Source: Paenarthrobacter aurescens (lineage in GTDB: Bacteria; Actinomycetota; Actinomycetes; Actinomycetales; Micrococcaceae). Taken from it: 64,000 nucleotides of DNA. A program made the position numbers and the translations under genes. The notes under the pieces were generated by a model. It saw nothing but the letters and a program-made list of their open reading frames with translations, had not been told where the DNA came from and did no database searches. Below are positions 43,931 to 52,549 of the stretch, piece after piece. Position 1 is the stretch's first letter. The number at the start of each line of letters is the position of its first letter. Location: the NCBI RefSeq assembly GCF_025421775.1, contig NZ_JAOEFX010000007.1, forward strand, positions 1-64,000, read 5' to 3'.

Positions 43931-43938
43931 AGGTCCAT

Positions 43939-43967
43939 GAACCATTCTTCCCCCACCGGCGTCGTAG
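43939..43967 (+). promoter_or_regulatory. ECF promoter of the lipoprotein gene
   Basis: GAACC (43939-43943), a 16-base spacer and CGTCGTAG (43960-43967) match the opposing promoter base for base in the key elements. The two -35 boxes lie back to back, 8 bp apart. The lipoprotein ATG is 46 bp from the -10. Confidence 0.85.
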
Positions 43968-44013
43968 GGGTTAGCGCCGACCCCTCCCGGCCGGTTCGTC
44001 AAAGGAGCTGGAC

Positions 44014-44535
44014 ATGAAGAAACCACTTAGCCTTGGATTCGCAGCATTGGTCCTGACTGCCGCATTGGCGGGGTGCGGCGGAAGCCCGGGAACCACCACC
44101 ACATCCGCTCCACCACCAGCCGCTACCTCGTCGGCGGCACCGACCTCCAGCGCACCGACCTCCAGCGCACCGGCCACCGCGGCCGGTGCCGAAATGATGG
44201 TTGTGTCCTCCAGCGCAGGTCAGATTGTGGTGGACAGCAAAGGCATGAGCCTCTACTTCTTCACCAAGGACGTCAAGGACTCGGGAACCAGCGCGTGCAC
44301 GGAAGCCTGCCTGGCGGCCTGGCCAGTTTTCACCACGACGTCGGACGCCCCCACTGTTGATGGCGTCACCGGCACAGTGGGAACCATCTCTTCGCCGGAC
44401 GGCAAGAAGCACGTGACCCTCAACGGCATGCCCCTGTACTACTACGCCAAGGACAAGGCGCCCGGCGACGTCACCGGCCAGGGCGTAGGCGGCGTCTGGT
44501 ACCTGGTGAGCCCGGCTGGGGAGATGATCAAATAG
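44014..44535 (+). CDS. Yx(FWY)xxD lipoprotein (COG4315 type)
   Basis: The 173-residue protein has a lipoprotein signal with LAGC (Cys about 21), a Thr/Ser/Ala/Pro-rich linker (24-58) and two copies of the Yx(FWY)xxD motif, LYFFTKD and LYYYAKD. CTEACLAAWP gives a CxxxC pair between them. The molecular role is unknown, though the family often accompanies ECF sigma factors. It is the likely first target of the adjacent sigma factor. Confidence 0.88.
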   Translation: MKKPLSLGFAALVLTAALAGCGGSPGTTTTSAPPPAATSSAAPTSSAPTSSAPATAAGAEMMVVSSSAGQIVVDSKGMSLYFFTKDVKDSGTSACTEACLAAWPVFTTTSDAPTVDGVTGTVGTISSPDGKKHVTLNGMPLYYYAKDKAPGDVTGQGVGGVWYLVSPAGEMIK

Positions 44536-44644
44536 CCCTTTGCCGTTGCGGTCTGCCTCAACGGTCGCCGTCTTCAGGCGAAGTCGCGCGAACGACGAAC
44601 CAACTCAGAACCGCTAGACTGCAAGCCACTCAGTGGGGAGAGAA

Positions 44645-44854
44645 ATGGCAGAACAGAAAGCAAACGTCCGACGCCCGACCCTCGCGGCCCTCATCACGCA
44701 GGAGGTCGCCTGGCTCCTCGGGTTCCTGGCCATGATGCTCAATGCAGCCGACCATGGTCCCAACTGGATTTGGATCGGCCTGCTTACCTTGTGGCAGGCC
44801 ATGATCGTCTGGCAGTTGGTCAAACTCCGGCGCGGTCAGCGCCGATCCACGTAG
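44645..44854 (+). CDS. Small two-helix membrane protein
   Basis: The 69-residue protein has two hydrophobic segments (about 18-37 and 42-60) and a basic C-terminus KLRRGQRRST. GGGGAGAG just before the ATG is a good Shine-Dalgarno. I do not recognise a family. Confidence 0.6.
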   Translation: MAEQKANVRRPTLAALITQEVAWLLGFLAMMLNAADHGPNWIWIGLLTLWQAMIVWQLVKLRRGQRRST

Positions 44855-44882
44855 CCTGAAATCGCCGGAAACGCGTCGAGAC

Positions 44883-44919
44883 CGCCGGAACGCTACGGCG
44901 ATTCCGCAGCGTTCCGGCG
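44883..44919. terminator. Hairpin between convergent genes
   Basis: CGCCGGAACGCT (44883-44894) and its complement at 44908-44919 form a perfect 12-bp stem around 13 bases. It lies between the small membrane protein and the convergent DMP19-like gene and may serve both. No T run follows on either side. Confidence 0.65.
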
Positions 44920-44938
44920 AGCTCGCGCGGCGAAAGGT

Positions 44939-45787
44939 TTAAGCGTCGGCGAATTCCTCGGACTCTTCGAACTCCACGGCTGCGATGATTTCCTTCGTTT
45001 CCGGGTGGATCATGAAGGCCTCGTCGTCGTCTTCCACCATGATGTAGTCGCCGTGATCCGTGGTGAAGTGCCAGGCGAGGGTCTTCACGCCGTCGTGCTC
45101 GTAGTTGGGATCGCCCATGGTGATCTTTTCCAGGGCGTAGCCGGCCACGTCGCACAGTTCGCGGATGATGACCTCGAATTCCGGGGCGTTGGCGAGGGCT
45201 TCTTCCTCGGCCTCAGCCTGGCGTTCAGCGCGGTCCGGGATCAGGGCAACGCGCTCGGCGATGTGCGCTTCGATTTCTTCGTCTGTCAGGACCAGCAGGC
45301 CCGACTGGTCGCGGAGGTACGCAGCGTTGAGCTCGATGATGTCCTCTTCTTCCAGAAGGGCCTCAAACTCGCCGTCGAGTTCGTCCAAGGTACCAACAGC
45401 CGCGGGCGGTGTTTCGGACTCGTCCAGCTCACCGTCGAGGTAGGCCTCTGCTTCGTCCTCTGTCAGCGCATCGAACGTGGCCGCGGTGCGGTTGAAAAGG
45501 TCAAGGTGCCGGGTGGCCCCCATCCCTTCGAGACCGGCGCGGACGTAAGCATCAACTTCTTCACGCTCCGGCGCGGTGAAGACGTACTGGGCAAAGCCGC
45601 CGGACAGCGCCTGCGTCAGGTAGAAATCCACAAAGAAACTGTTGAGTGCAGCGGGCGCGATCTCGTCGCTGTTGAGGAGCTCCTGGTACATCTCGTTCAC
45701 GACGTTGACGTTGGAATCCACAACATCCGCATTGCCGGCTTCGAAGCTGGTCTTGTTCAGGACGACGGGGTACTCGTTGGTAGTCAT
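44939..45787 (-). CDS. Acidic DUF4375/DMP19-like protein
   Basis: The 282-residue protein is very rich in Glu and Asp, with few basic residues. Residues 30-110 (VNEMYQELLNSDE..., LTQALSGGFAQYVF) resemble DUF4375/DMP19, whose Neisseria member mimics DNA and binds a repressor. The C-terminal 80 residues contain a separate acidic strand-rich domain (DHGDYIMVEDDDEAFMIHPE). It is divergent from the SNF2 helicase gene, with 165 bp between starts. The DNA-mimic role is only an inference from the charge and family. Confidence 0.72.
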   Translation of the reverse strand: MTTNEYPVVLNKTSFEAGNADVVDSNVNVVNEMYQELLNSDEIAPAALNSFFVDFYLTQALSGGFAQYVFTAPEREEVDAYVRAGLEGMGATRHLDLFNRTAATFDALTEDEAEAYLDGELDESETPPAAVGTLDELDGEFEALLEEEDIIELNAAYLRDQSGLLVLTDEEIEAHIAERVALIPDRAERQAEAEEEALANAPEFEVIIRELCDVAGYALEKITMGDPNYEHDGVKTLAWHFTTDHGDYIMVEDDDEAFMIHPETKEIIAAVEFEESEEFADA

Positions 45788-45952
45788 GGGAAATCCTCAC
45801 TGCTGAAAGCTGGTGGTGCTCCGGACACTTTCAACGTACGCGTGGGAGCGGCGCCGCAATCGAGGAAGAGGTTAACGGAGGGCGAAGTTTGGGAGCCGTT
45901 TTCTGCTGACTAAGATTGAGCAGATAACCTCCTGCCGAAAGTAGCCCGACGC

Positions 45953-48900
45953 ATGCCGTCCCACACAGACGAAACCTGGGAACTGGCCATTCAGACTCCT
46001 GCCATTAACGACCGCTCCTTGGCGGCCGGACTGGCCTATGCCATGGGCAGCCGTGTGAGCGGGATTTCGTTCGATTCGGCCACCGGCCTCCTGATGGGCA
46101 AGGTCCGCGGAACCGGTCCGCAACCATATTCGACGTCGGCAAAACTGGTCCGCAAGTCCAGCGGCTGGAGCTGCACCGTAGGCATCTGCAGCTGCCCGGT
46201 CCGCAAAGACTGCAAGCACGTCGCCGCACTGCTCTTCACCGCTGAAGACCACCCCACCATCCGCGCCCAACTCCTGTCCCAGGCGCCGGGGATTCAAACC
46301 TCGCGCTTAGGCTCCATGGAGCAGGGCGGCTCCGCCCGGCCCGCTTGGGAACAAGCCCTCAACCGGCTGATCGCAAAGCCCGGCACCGCGCCGACTACTG
46401 CAGGCATCCCCCTTGCACTCCAGTTCGAAGTGGAAGAGCCCGCCGCGCACTTCTCCTACACAGGCCGCCGCGACCCCATGCGCAGCGTCCGCCAGCTCAA
46501 GGCCCGTCCCGTCATGATGGGCGCCAAGGGTAAGTGGATCCGCGGGGACGTCTCCTGGAACAACCTCAGCTATGTCAGTTTCCGGCGCGAATTCAACGAG
46601 GTCCATGTCGAATGGCTTCAGACTTTCCTCGCCGCGCACGGTTCCAGCAACGGCCGACAGCAACCGTCCGGGGCCATGTGGCTGAGCCTGAACGACTTCG
46701 CGGCCAAGAATCTTTGGACCCTCCTTTCCGATGCCGCCAAGGCGGGCATTCCGCTCATTCACTCGGCTGGTAGCGAACCCGTCCGCGTGGAGGCGCAACC
46801 CGCCGTCGTCGGGCTTAGTTTGGCGCGGCTGGACGCGAACGGAACCGAAAGCACAACGCCCGACGGCGGCCTGCAGCTCGCGCCGTCAGTGACAGTAGGC
46901 GGGGAGCCGGTTGATGCCGGAACTGTGGGCTTCCTGGGGAAGCCGGCCAACGGGATTTTCTTCACACATTCCGGCGAAACGTTGCCCGGAGTGCCCCAGC
47001 AAAAGAACCTGATCACCCTGGCCCCGATCGAGGGTGGCATCACTGACGAGCTCCTGGAATTCGTCATGGACGGCCAAACGCTTCAGATTCCTGCCGAGGA
47101 TGAGAGCCGGTTCCTGACGTCGTTCTACCCGAAGCTGAGGCAGTCCACCCCGGTCCAGGCTGCCGACAAGTCTGTTGAGCTGCCCACGCTGGCGGTTCCA
47201 ACCCTGTCCTTGCTGGCCAATTACGGCAACGACCACAAGGTCCGGCTGCACTGGGAGTGGCACTACAAGTCCGGCACCCTGGTCACGGCGCAGCCGCTCT
47301 GGCGGCACCCGGACGACCGTGGTTACCGCGATGACCCCGAGGAAGCCCGCATCCTGGAGTCGCTGGGGCGGCCGTGGGACGTTGTTTCGGCGTTGGCCGA
47401 GTCTGCCACGGGCGGCTGGGGTGCACCGCGCCTCGCTGCATCCGTGGAACTTGGAGGACTCGACACTCTGGCGTTCACCGAAGAGGTGCTGCCCGCACTC
47501 AGGGAACTGCCCGACGTCGTGGTGGAAACGTCCGGTGACATCGCAGATTACCGTGAGGCTGCCGAAGCGCCCGTGGTGTCCATTTCCACGAAGGAAACGG
47601 CCAGCGGCGACTGGTTCGACCTCGGCATCGTGATCACCCTCGAAGGCGAACCCGTCTCCTTCGCCGCGGTGTTTTCTGCCCTGGCCGCCGGGATGAGCCG
47701 CATGTTGCTGCCCAGCGGCGCGTACTTCTCGCTGGATCTGCCCGAACTGCACCAGCTCCGCGCACTGATTGACGAAGCCCGCTCCCTGCAGGACAACCCA
47801 GACAACAAGGACGGCACCCTGCAGATCAGCCGCTTCCAGGCCGGGCTCTGGGACGAGCTCGCCCAGCTGGGGATTGTGGACGAGCAGGCCGCCGCATGGC
47901 GTGAGGCTGTGGGCGGATTGCTCGACGACGGCGTGACCGGGCTGCCGCTGCCGGCCGGCCTTAACGCTGAGCTGCGTCCGTACCAGTTGGAGGGTTTCAA
48001 CTGGTTGAGCTTCCTGTACAAGCACAGCCTTGGCGGTGTGCTTGCGGACGACATGGGCCTGGGTAAGACGGTTCAGGCCATTGCACTGATCTGCGCAGCG
48101 AAGGATCTGGCTGCGGAGACTGCCGCTGCCGCCCAGGGTGATTCTGTTGAGGTGACTCCGCGAGCTCCCTTCCTGGTGGTTGCCCCTACCAGTGTCGTGA
48201 GCAACTGGGCCTTGGAAGCGCAGCGGTTTGCTCCCGGGCTCGTAGTGCGGACCGTCGGTGAAACCTTCGCCAAGAGTGGACTGTCCCCTGTGGAGGCGTT
48301 GGCAGGCGCCGACGTCGTCATTACCTCGTATGCCCTGTTCCGCATTGATTACGATGCCTACGCGTCGTTCCACTGGGCCGGATTGATGTTGGACGAGGCG
48401 CAGTTCGTGAAGAACCACCAGTCCAAGGCGTACCAGTGCGCCCGGAAGCTGCCGGCCAGGTTCAAGCTGGCCATCACCGGCACGCCGCTGGAGAACAACC
48501 TCATGGAGTTCTGGGCGCTCACCTCCATCGTGGCGCCGGGCCTGTTCCCGAGCCCCAAACGTTTCGCCGAGAACTACCAAAAGCCGGTCGAAAAGAACGG
48601 TGACTCCGCGCAACTGGGCAAGCTCCGTCGTCGTGTCCGTCCGCTCATGATGCGCCGCACCAAAGAGCAGGTCATCAAGGACCTCCCGCCGAAGCAGGAG
48701 CAGATCCTGGAAGTGGTGCTGAACCCGAGGCACCAGAAGGTTTACCAGACCCACCTGCAGCGCGAGCGGCAGAAAATCCTCGGCCTGATCGACGACGTGA
48801 ACAAGAACCGCTTCACGATCTTCCAGTCATTGACGTTGCTGCGGCAATTGAGCCTGGATGCGTCGTTGGTGGACTCTTCACTCTCCGGGGTTCGGTCCTC

Positions 48901-49402
48901 AAAGCTCGATGTGTTGTTCGAGCAGCTGGAGGACGTCATTTCCGAGGGTCACCGGACGCTGATCTTCAGCCAGTTCACGGGATTCCTGGGGAAGGTCCGC
49001 GAGCGTCTGGACGAAGAGGGCGTGGAGTACTGCTACCTCGATGGCAGCACCCGGAACCGTGGCGACGTGGTCAGCGAGTTCAAGAACGGGGCTGCTCCGG
49101 TGTTCCTGATCTCGCTGAAGGCCGGTGGGTTCGGGCTCAACCTGACGGAGGCCGACTACGTGTTCCTGCTGGACCCTTGGTGGAACCCCGCCTCCGAAGC
49201 CCAGGCCGTGGACCGCACGCACCGCATTGGCCAGGCCCGGAACGTCATGGTCTACCGGCTGGTTGCCAAGGACACCATCGAGGAAAAGGTCATGGCGTTG
49301 AAGGCCAAGAAATCACAGCTGTTCGCTGACGTGATGGAGGGCGACGCCCTGGCCGGTGGCTCGCTGACCGCGGATGACCTGGCGGCGCTGTTCGCGGAGT
49401 GA
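45953..49402 (+). CDS. SNF2-family helicase with SWIM zinc finger
   Basis: The 1149-residue protein has an N-terminal SWIM motif CSCPVRKDCKH (about 79-89), a large linker region, and a SNF2 ATPase: Walker A DDMGLGKT (near 699), DEAQ box (near 813) and C-terminal motifs with LISLKAGGFGLNLTEAD and DRTHRIGQ. SWIM-SNF2 proteins bind DNA and remodel or translocate along it. In bacteria they are linked to DNA repair and RNA polymerase recycling (RapA-like). It stands alone apart from the divergent acidic protein. Confidence 0.93.
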   Translation: MPSHTDETWELAIQTPAINDRSLAAGLAYAMGSRVSGISFDSATGLLMGKVRGTGPQPYSTSAKLVRKSSGWSCTVGICSCPVRKDCKHVAALLFTAEDHPTIRAQLLSQAPGIQTSRLGSMEQGGSARPAWEQALNRLIAKPGTAPTTAGIPLALQFEVEEPAAHFSYTGRRDPMRSVRQLKARPVMMGAKGKWIRGDVSWNNLSYVSFRREFNEVHVEWLQTFLAAHGSSNGRQQPSGAMWLSLNDFAAKNLWTLLSDAAKAGIPLIHSAGSEPVRVEAQPAVVGLSLARLDANGTESTTPDGGLQLAPSVTVGGEPVDAGTVGFLGKPANGIFFTHSGETLPGVPQQKNLITLAPIEGGITDELLEFVMDGQTLQIPAEDESRFLTSFYPKLRQSTPVQAADKSVELPTLAVPTLSLLANYGNDHKVRLHWEWHYKSGTLVTAQPLWRHPDDRGYRDDPEEARILESLGRPWDVVSALAESATGGWGAPRLAASVELGGLDTLAFTEEVLPALRELPDVVVETSGDIADYREAAEAPVVSISTKETASGDWFDLGIVITLEGEPVSFAAVFSALAAGMSRMLLPSGAYFSLDLPELHQLRALIDEARSLQDNPDNKDGTLQISRFQAGLWDELAQLGIVDEQAAAWREAVGGLLDDGVTGLPLPAGLNAELRPYQLEGFNWLSFLYKHSLGGVLADDMGLGKTVQAIALICAAKDLAAETAAAAQGDSVEVTPRAPFLVVAPTSVVSNWALEAQRFAPGLVVRTVGETFAKSGLSPVEALAGADVVITSYALFRIDYDAYASFHWAGLMLDEAQFVKNHQSKAYQCARKLPARFKLAITGTPLENNLMEFWALTSIVAPGLFPSPKRFAENYQKPVEKNGDSAQLGKLRRRVRPLMMRRTKEQVIKDLPPKQEQILEVVLNPRHQKVYQTHLQRERQKILGLIDDVNKNRFTIFQSLTLLRQLSLDASLVDSSLSGVRSSKLDVLFEQLEDVISEGHRTLIFSQFTGFLGKVRERLDEEGVEYCYLDGSTRNRGDVVSEFKNGAAPVFLISLKAGGFGLNLTEADYVFLLDPWWNPASEAQAVDRTHRIGQARNVMVYRLVAKDTIEEKVMALKAKKSQLFADVMEGDALAGGSLTADDLAALFAE

Positions 49403-49421
49403 CCTCCCCGAACAGCGCGCA

Positions 49422-49709
49422 CTAGTTGATGTTTGGACGTGGAACAGCGGCGGTGACGCGAATCTCGGCGCCATCGTGCAATCCAAACAGTCGCCTACCC
49501 CCACCATTTGCGCGGATCCATACGGCACTCCCGTCAGGCATGACGTCGGAGACCACACCTTTCATCGTTTCTCCACCGGCCAGTGAAACCGTCACTTGGT
49601 CACCCGGCAGGAAGTACTCCCAGCCCATGTCGTAGTGATGAGGCAGAGCTTCGGGTTCCTTCAGTACGAACACAGTATTTTTTTGTCCTTGCAAAGCTCT
49701 CTCCTTCAT
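49422..49709 (-). CDS. Small basic-acidic mixed protein, unknown function
   Basis: The 95-residue protein includes PGDQVTVSLAGGETMKGVVSDVMPDGSAVWI, resembling a small beta-barrel (SH3-like or hypothetical transcription-elongation-like) domain. ATG 49709 has AGGTGG one base upstream. TTG at 49694 with AAGGAG six bases upstream is an alternative. It is convergent with the SNF2 gene, 19 bp from it. I do not recognise a family. Confidence 0.55.
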   Translation of the reverse strand: MKERALQGQKNTVFVLKEPEALPHHYDMGWEYFLPGDQVTVSLAGGETMKGVVSDVMPDGSAVWIRANGGGRRLFGLHDGAEIRVTAAVPRPNIN

Positions 49710-49832
49710 CCACCTATCGATCAGTCAGTGGAGGAAAGGGGTAGATCATGACGGCTGAACGGGCAAGGACCTATTGGTCATCGTGGCAGGGACCAGCCGG
49801 ATCATCCGGCCGCTTCCGGTCCTACGTCTGGT

Positions 49833-50573
49833 TCAGTCGACCCGTGTGGAAGCTGACTGAATGATCTTGGCAAGGTCGCGGGGGCGGCTCCACATGGGCC
49901 AGTGACCCGTGGGGAGGTCAATGACCTCAAGGTGCTCGATGTTCGCGACTTCAGCAAACATGGGATGGCCTGCGTGGGCCAACTCCAGCACCTGCGCACC
50001 AGGGATGGAGCAGCACACCAGGGTGGTCCGGACCTTGCCACGGGCGTCGTTCACGAGCTCCACGGGCTGACGAAGCACGGGGCCAGGCTCGGGGACGGCA
50101 CGGATCCGAAAACGCTCAAGGACTTCTGCGCTCAGGCCGTCGAGGCTAGCCTGCTGCCCGAGGACGTCAAAGGACGGCAACGGAAGCTCATCCACTTCTT
50201 CCGGCAGCTCGGGGGCGAACACGCTTCCTGTCGCCAGAGGACCTGAGTCCACCCACACCACCCCATGAACAAGCTCTGGGTGTCGGTCCAAGACCAGGCT
50301 CACCGGGGCGTTGGCCCCGCTGTGGGCGACGATAGTGGCGGGCTGATCTCCGGAAACCCCGTATTGCGCAAGAATTTCCAGGATGGCTGCAGCTTGATCG
50401 TCGAGGGTCTTCGTCACCCGGTCAGGATCGTTCCCGTCGAGACCGGGGAGCGTCACCGCAACTGCACGGGAATGGGCGGTTTCCAGGTGTTCAAGGACGT
50501 CGTCCCACGCCCAGGCACCCAACCAGTGGCCGGCGATGAGAATGATGTTGTGACTGCTCGTAGTAGTTGTCAT
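49833..50573 (-). CDS. Alpha/beta hydrolase
   Basis: The 246-residue protein has the oxyanion-side HWLGAWAWDDV, the nucleophile Ser in VAHSGANAP (about residue 85), an Asp candidate in HLEVIDLP and the catalytic His in TGHWPMW (near the end). It looks like an esterase or lactonase. A WYL-domain regulator is divergent 73 bp away, so it may be induced by its own substrate. The gap to the previous gene holds a GCCGG/CCGGC dyad at 49796-49810 only. Confidence 0.87.
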   Translation of the reverse strand: MTTTTSSHNIILIAGHWLGAWAWDDVLEHLETAHSRAVAVTLPGLDGNDPDRVTKTLDDQAAAILEILAQYGVSGDQPATIVAHSGANAPVSLVLDRHPELVHGVVWVDSGPLATGSVFAPELPEEVDELPLPSFDVLGQQASLDGLSAEVLERFRIRAVPEPGPVLRQPVELVNDARGKVRTTLVCCSIPGAQVLELAHAGHPMFAEVANIEHLEVIDLPTGHWPMWSRPRDLAKIIQSASTRVD

Positions 50574-50646
50574 GTCACTACCCTCGCAGGCGCTATGGAC
50601 AAGGGTGTGTCACTATTTATGTCATGAATTCGATGCGGGCTGACAG

Positions 50647-51345
50647 TTGAAGCGTGCAGAACGCCTCCATGCTATCTCCGAGTTGCTGCGTCGCAGCGGA
50701 GCGCGGGGGGTCTCCGCCGAGCGGTTGGCGGGAGAGTTCGAGGTATCCGTACGCACAGTCAAGAGGGACTTGGACGCGTTGGAGAGCAGCGGTGCGCCCG
50801 TTTGGTCGCGCCCGGGACCGGGCGGCGGGTACGGGTTGGCCGCTGGCGCTTCCCTGCCGCCTGTCAGCCTTTCCCCAGCACAGGCCGTAGCGCTCATGGC
50901 AGCCGTGTCCGCTGCACCCGACGCCCCTTATGCCGATCTGGCAGCAGCCGGGATCCGGAAGATCGTAGATGTCCTCGATCCCAAGACCCGGGCAAGAGCC
51001 GACGAACTGGCGGGCCGCGTGTGGGTGAATGCGGCTCCACCCTCCTCGCGCACCATCAGGTCGGCTCTGGAGGAGGCGATGTCCGAGCAACGAGTAATCC
51101 GCATGCGCTACACCTCGGGGGATGGGAGTACCACCATCCGCGACGTCGAACCGGTGCTGTTCGCCTCAACGAACGGCCAGTGGTATTTAGTTGGATGGTG
51201 TCGACTTCGCGACGCCATGCGGTGGTTCATCGTGTCCCGCATCGAGCGGGCCAGCGTCACCAAAACGGCTTGCAGCGGCCATACCATCCACGAGGTCGGG
51301 GAACCTCCGGCGAACGCCAGACCTGTGCACGGTCGGGGCGCGTGA
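50647..51345 (+). CDS. YafY-type HTH-WYL transcriptional regulator
   Basis: The 232-residue protein starts KRAERLHAISELLRRSG, has the HTH VSAERLAGEFEVSVRTVKRDLDAL and a WYL domain containing FASTNGQWYLVGWCRLRDAMRWF (about 175-200), with RDVEP before it. It uses a TTG start. Two TGTCA direct repeats (50608-50624) sit in the shared promoter, and another pair overlaps the hydrolase start. WYL domains bind nucleotides or small ligands; the regulator is the natural controller of the divergent hydrolase. Confidence 0.87.
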   Translation: MKRAERLHAISELLRRSGARGVSAERLAGEFEVSVRTVKRDLDALESSGAPVWSRPGPGGGYGLAAGASLPPVSLSPAQAVALMAAVSAAPDAPYADLAAAGIRKIVDVLDPKTRARADELAGRVWVNAAPPSSRTIRSALEEAMSEQRVIRMRYTSGDGSTTIRDVEPVLFASTNGQWYLVGWCRLRDAMRWFIVSRIERASVTKTACSGHTIHEVGEPPANARPVHGRGA

Positions 51346-51376
51346 GTCGCTCAATCAACCTTTCAGGTCAGTTCAA

Positions 51377-52549
51377 TCAGTCGTCCAGCCGTACACCGCG
51401 CAGCAACAGCATGGTCCCGCCCACAGCAACCGCGGATGCCAGAAACACTCCCGCGGCACCGAGCCCCACCGCCACAACGCCGATGACGCTGGGCAACACC
51501 ACTTGGCCCACCCTGTTCCCGGCAAGCCGTAGAGCCAGCGCCCGCCCGCGCTGGCCTTCCGGCGCTTGGGCCGAAAGCCAGGACATGGTGAGGGGCTGGC
51601 CGATTCCCAGGCCAAGGCCGAGGAACGCCATGACGACAAACAGCGACCACTCGGGCATCGGGATGGCGGCCGCACCCAAGGACACGGTGGAGATGGCCAG
51701 GCTCAGGAGCAGCAGCTTCATGCGTCCCAACTTGCGGGAAACGGTGCCGAGCCCCAGCCTGGACACCATGGAAAACACCGCACGGACGGTCAGCATCAGG
51801 CCCACTGTTGCAGCTGTCAGGCCCCGTTCGGCGCCGAGTGCAGGCAGGTAGACGACGGTCAGGTCCACGACGGCCAGCACGGTGGCGCTGGTAGCCAAGG
51901 CACGGACCACCCCGGGTGTCCGGAGGAGTGCTGCCGCGCTGCCCTTGGTAGCGCCCTTGGCTGTGCGCCTGCCCCGGCTGACCTTTGAAGAGATCACGAA
52001 CGTGGTCAGGAACAGCACCAAGCTCATGGCAGTCGCGAGGAGGAAGATCGCCTGCGTGTTCGGGCGAACAGAAGCACCGCCCACCACGGAAATGGCCAAC
52101 GGTCCGAGGGCCTGGCCCAGCGACGCGGCGAAGGTCAGGTACCCGAAGGCAGAATCCAAACGCGACGATGCAGCGTTGTTCGCGACCACGGCCTGCTGCC
52201 CCACTACGCAGGCCAACTGCCCCGCACCCAGCAGCGCTGTGCCGGCCACCAGTGCGGGGACTGACGTCCCCCAGAACAGCAGAAAGGCAGAACAACCCAG
52301 TACGACGGCGGACCCGATCGCCATGAGCCGACGCTCACCAAGACGGTCCACCAGCCCGCCGATGGGCAGCGCGAGCAGCAACGGGAAGACTGCGTAACTC
52401 GCGGCAAGAAGGCCCAAAGCGAAGCCGGGGACATCCAGTTCCAGTGCGCGGTAGGTGGTGGCGGGCCGGACCAGGAACGTCACAGCCTGGATGAGGGCCG
52501 AGTGCACCAGGAGTGCCGTGGACGAGCGCCGTCCGAGTTCGCCAATCAT
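51377..52549 (-). CDS. MFS transporter, efflux type
   Basis: The 390-residue protein has about 12 membrane segments, with GGLVDRLGERRLM as motif A-like and a TMSWLSAQAPEGQRGRALALRLAGN loop. It is downstream of, and overlaps by 4 bp, a GntR-family regulator gene. The operon suggests a ligand-inducible exporter or importer of a metabolite. The substrate is unknown. Confidence 0.85.
   Translation of the reverse strand: MIGELGRRSSTALLVHSALIQAVTFLVRPATTYRALELDVPGFALGLLAASYAVFPLLLALPIGGLVDRLGERRLMAIGSAVVLGCSAFLLFWGTSVPALVAGTALLGAGQLACVVGQQAVVANNAASSRLDSAFGYLTFAASLGQALGPLAISVVGGASVRPNTQAIFLLATAMSLVLFLTTFVISSKVSRGRRTAKGATKGSAAALLRTPGVVRALATSATVLAVVDLTVVYLPALGAERGLTAATVGLMLTVRAVFSMVSRLGLGTVSRKLGRMKLLLLSLAISTVSLGAAAIPMPEWSLFVVMAFLGLGLGIGQPLTMSWLSAQAPEGQRGRALALRLAGNRVGQVVLPSVIGVVAVGLGAAGVFLASAVAVGGTMLLLRGVRLDD

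Noticed and set aside
46886..48754. Long open frame on the minus strand inside the SNF2 gene
   Set aside because: It lies antisense to a well-supported helicase and has no Shine-Dalgarno or family motifs.
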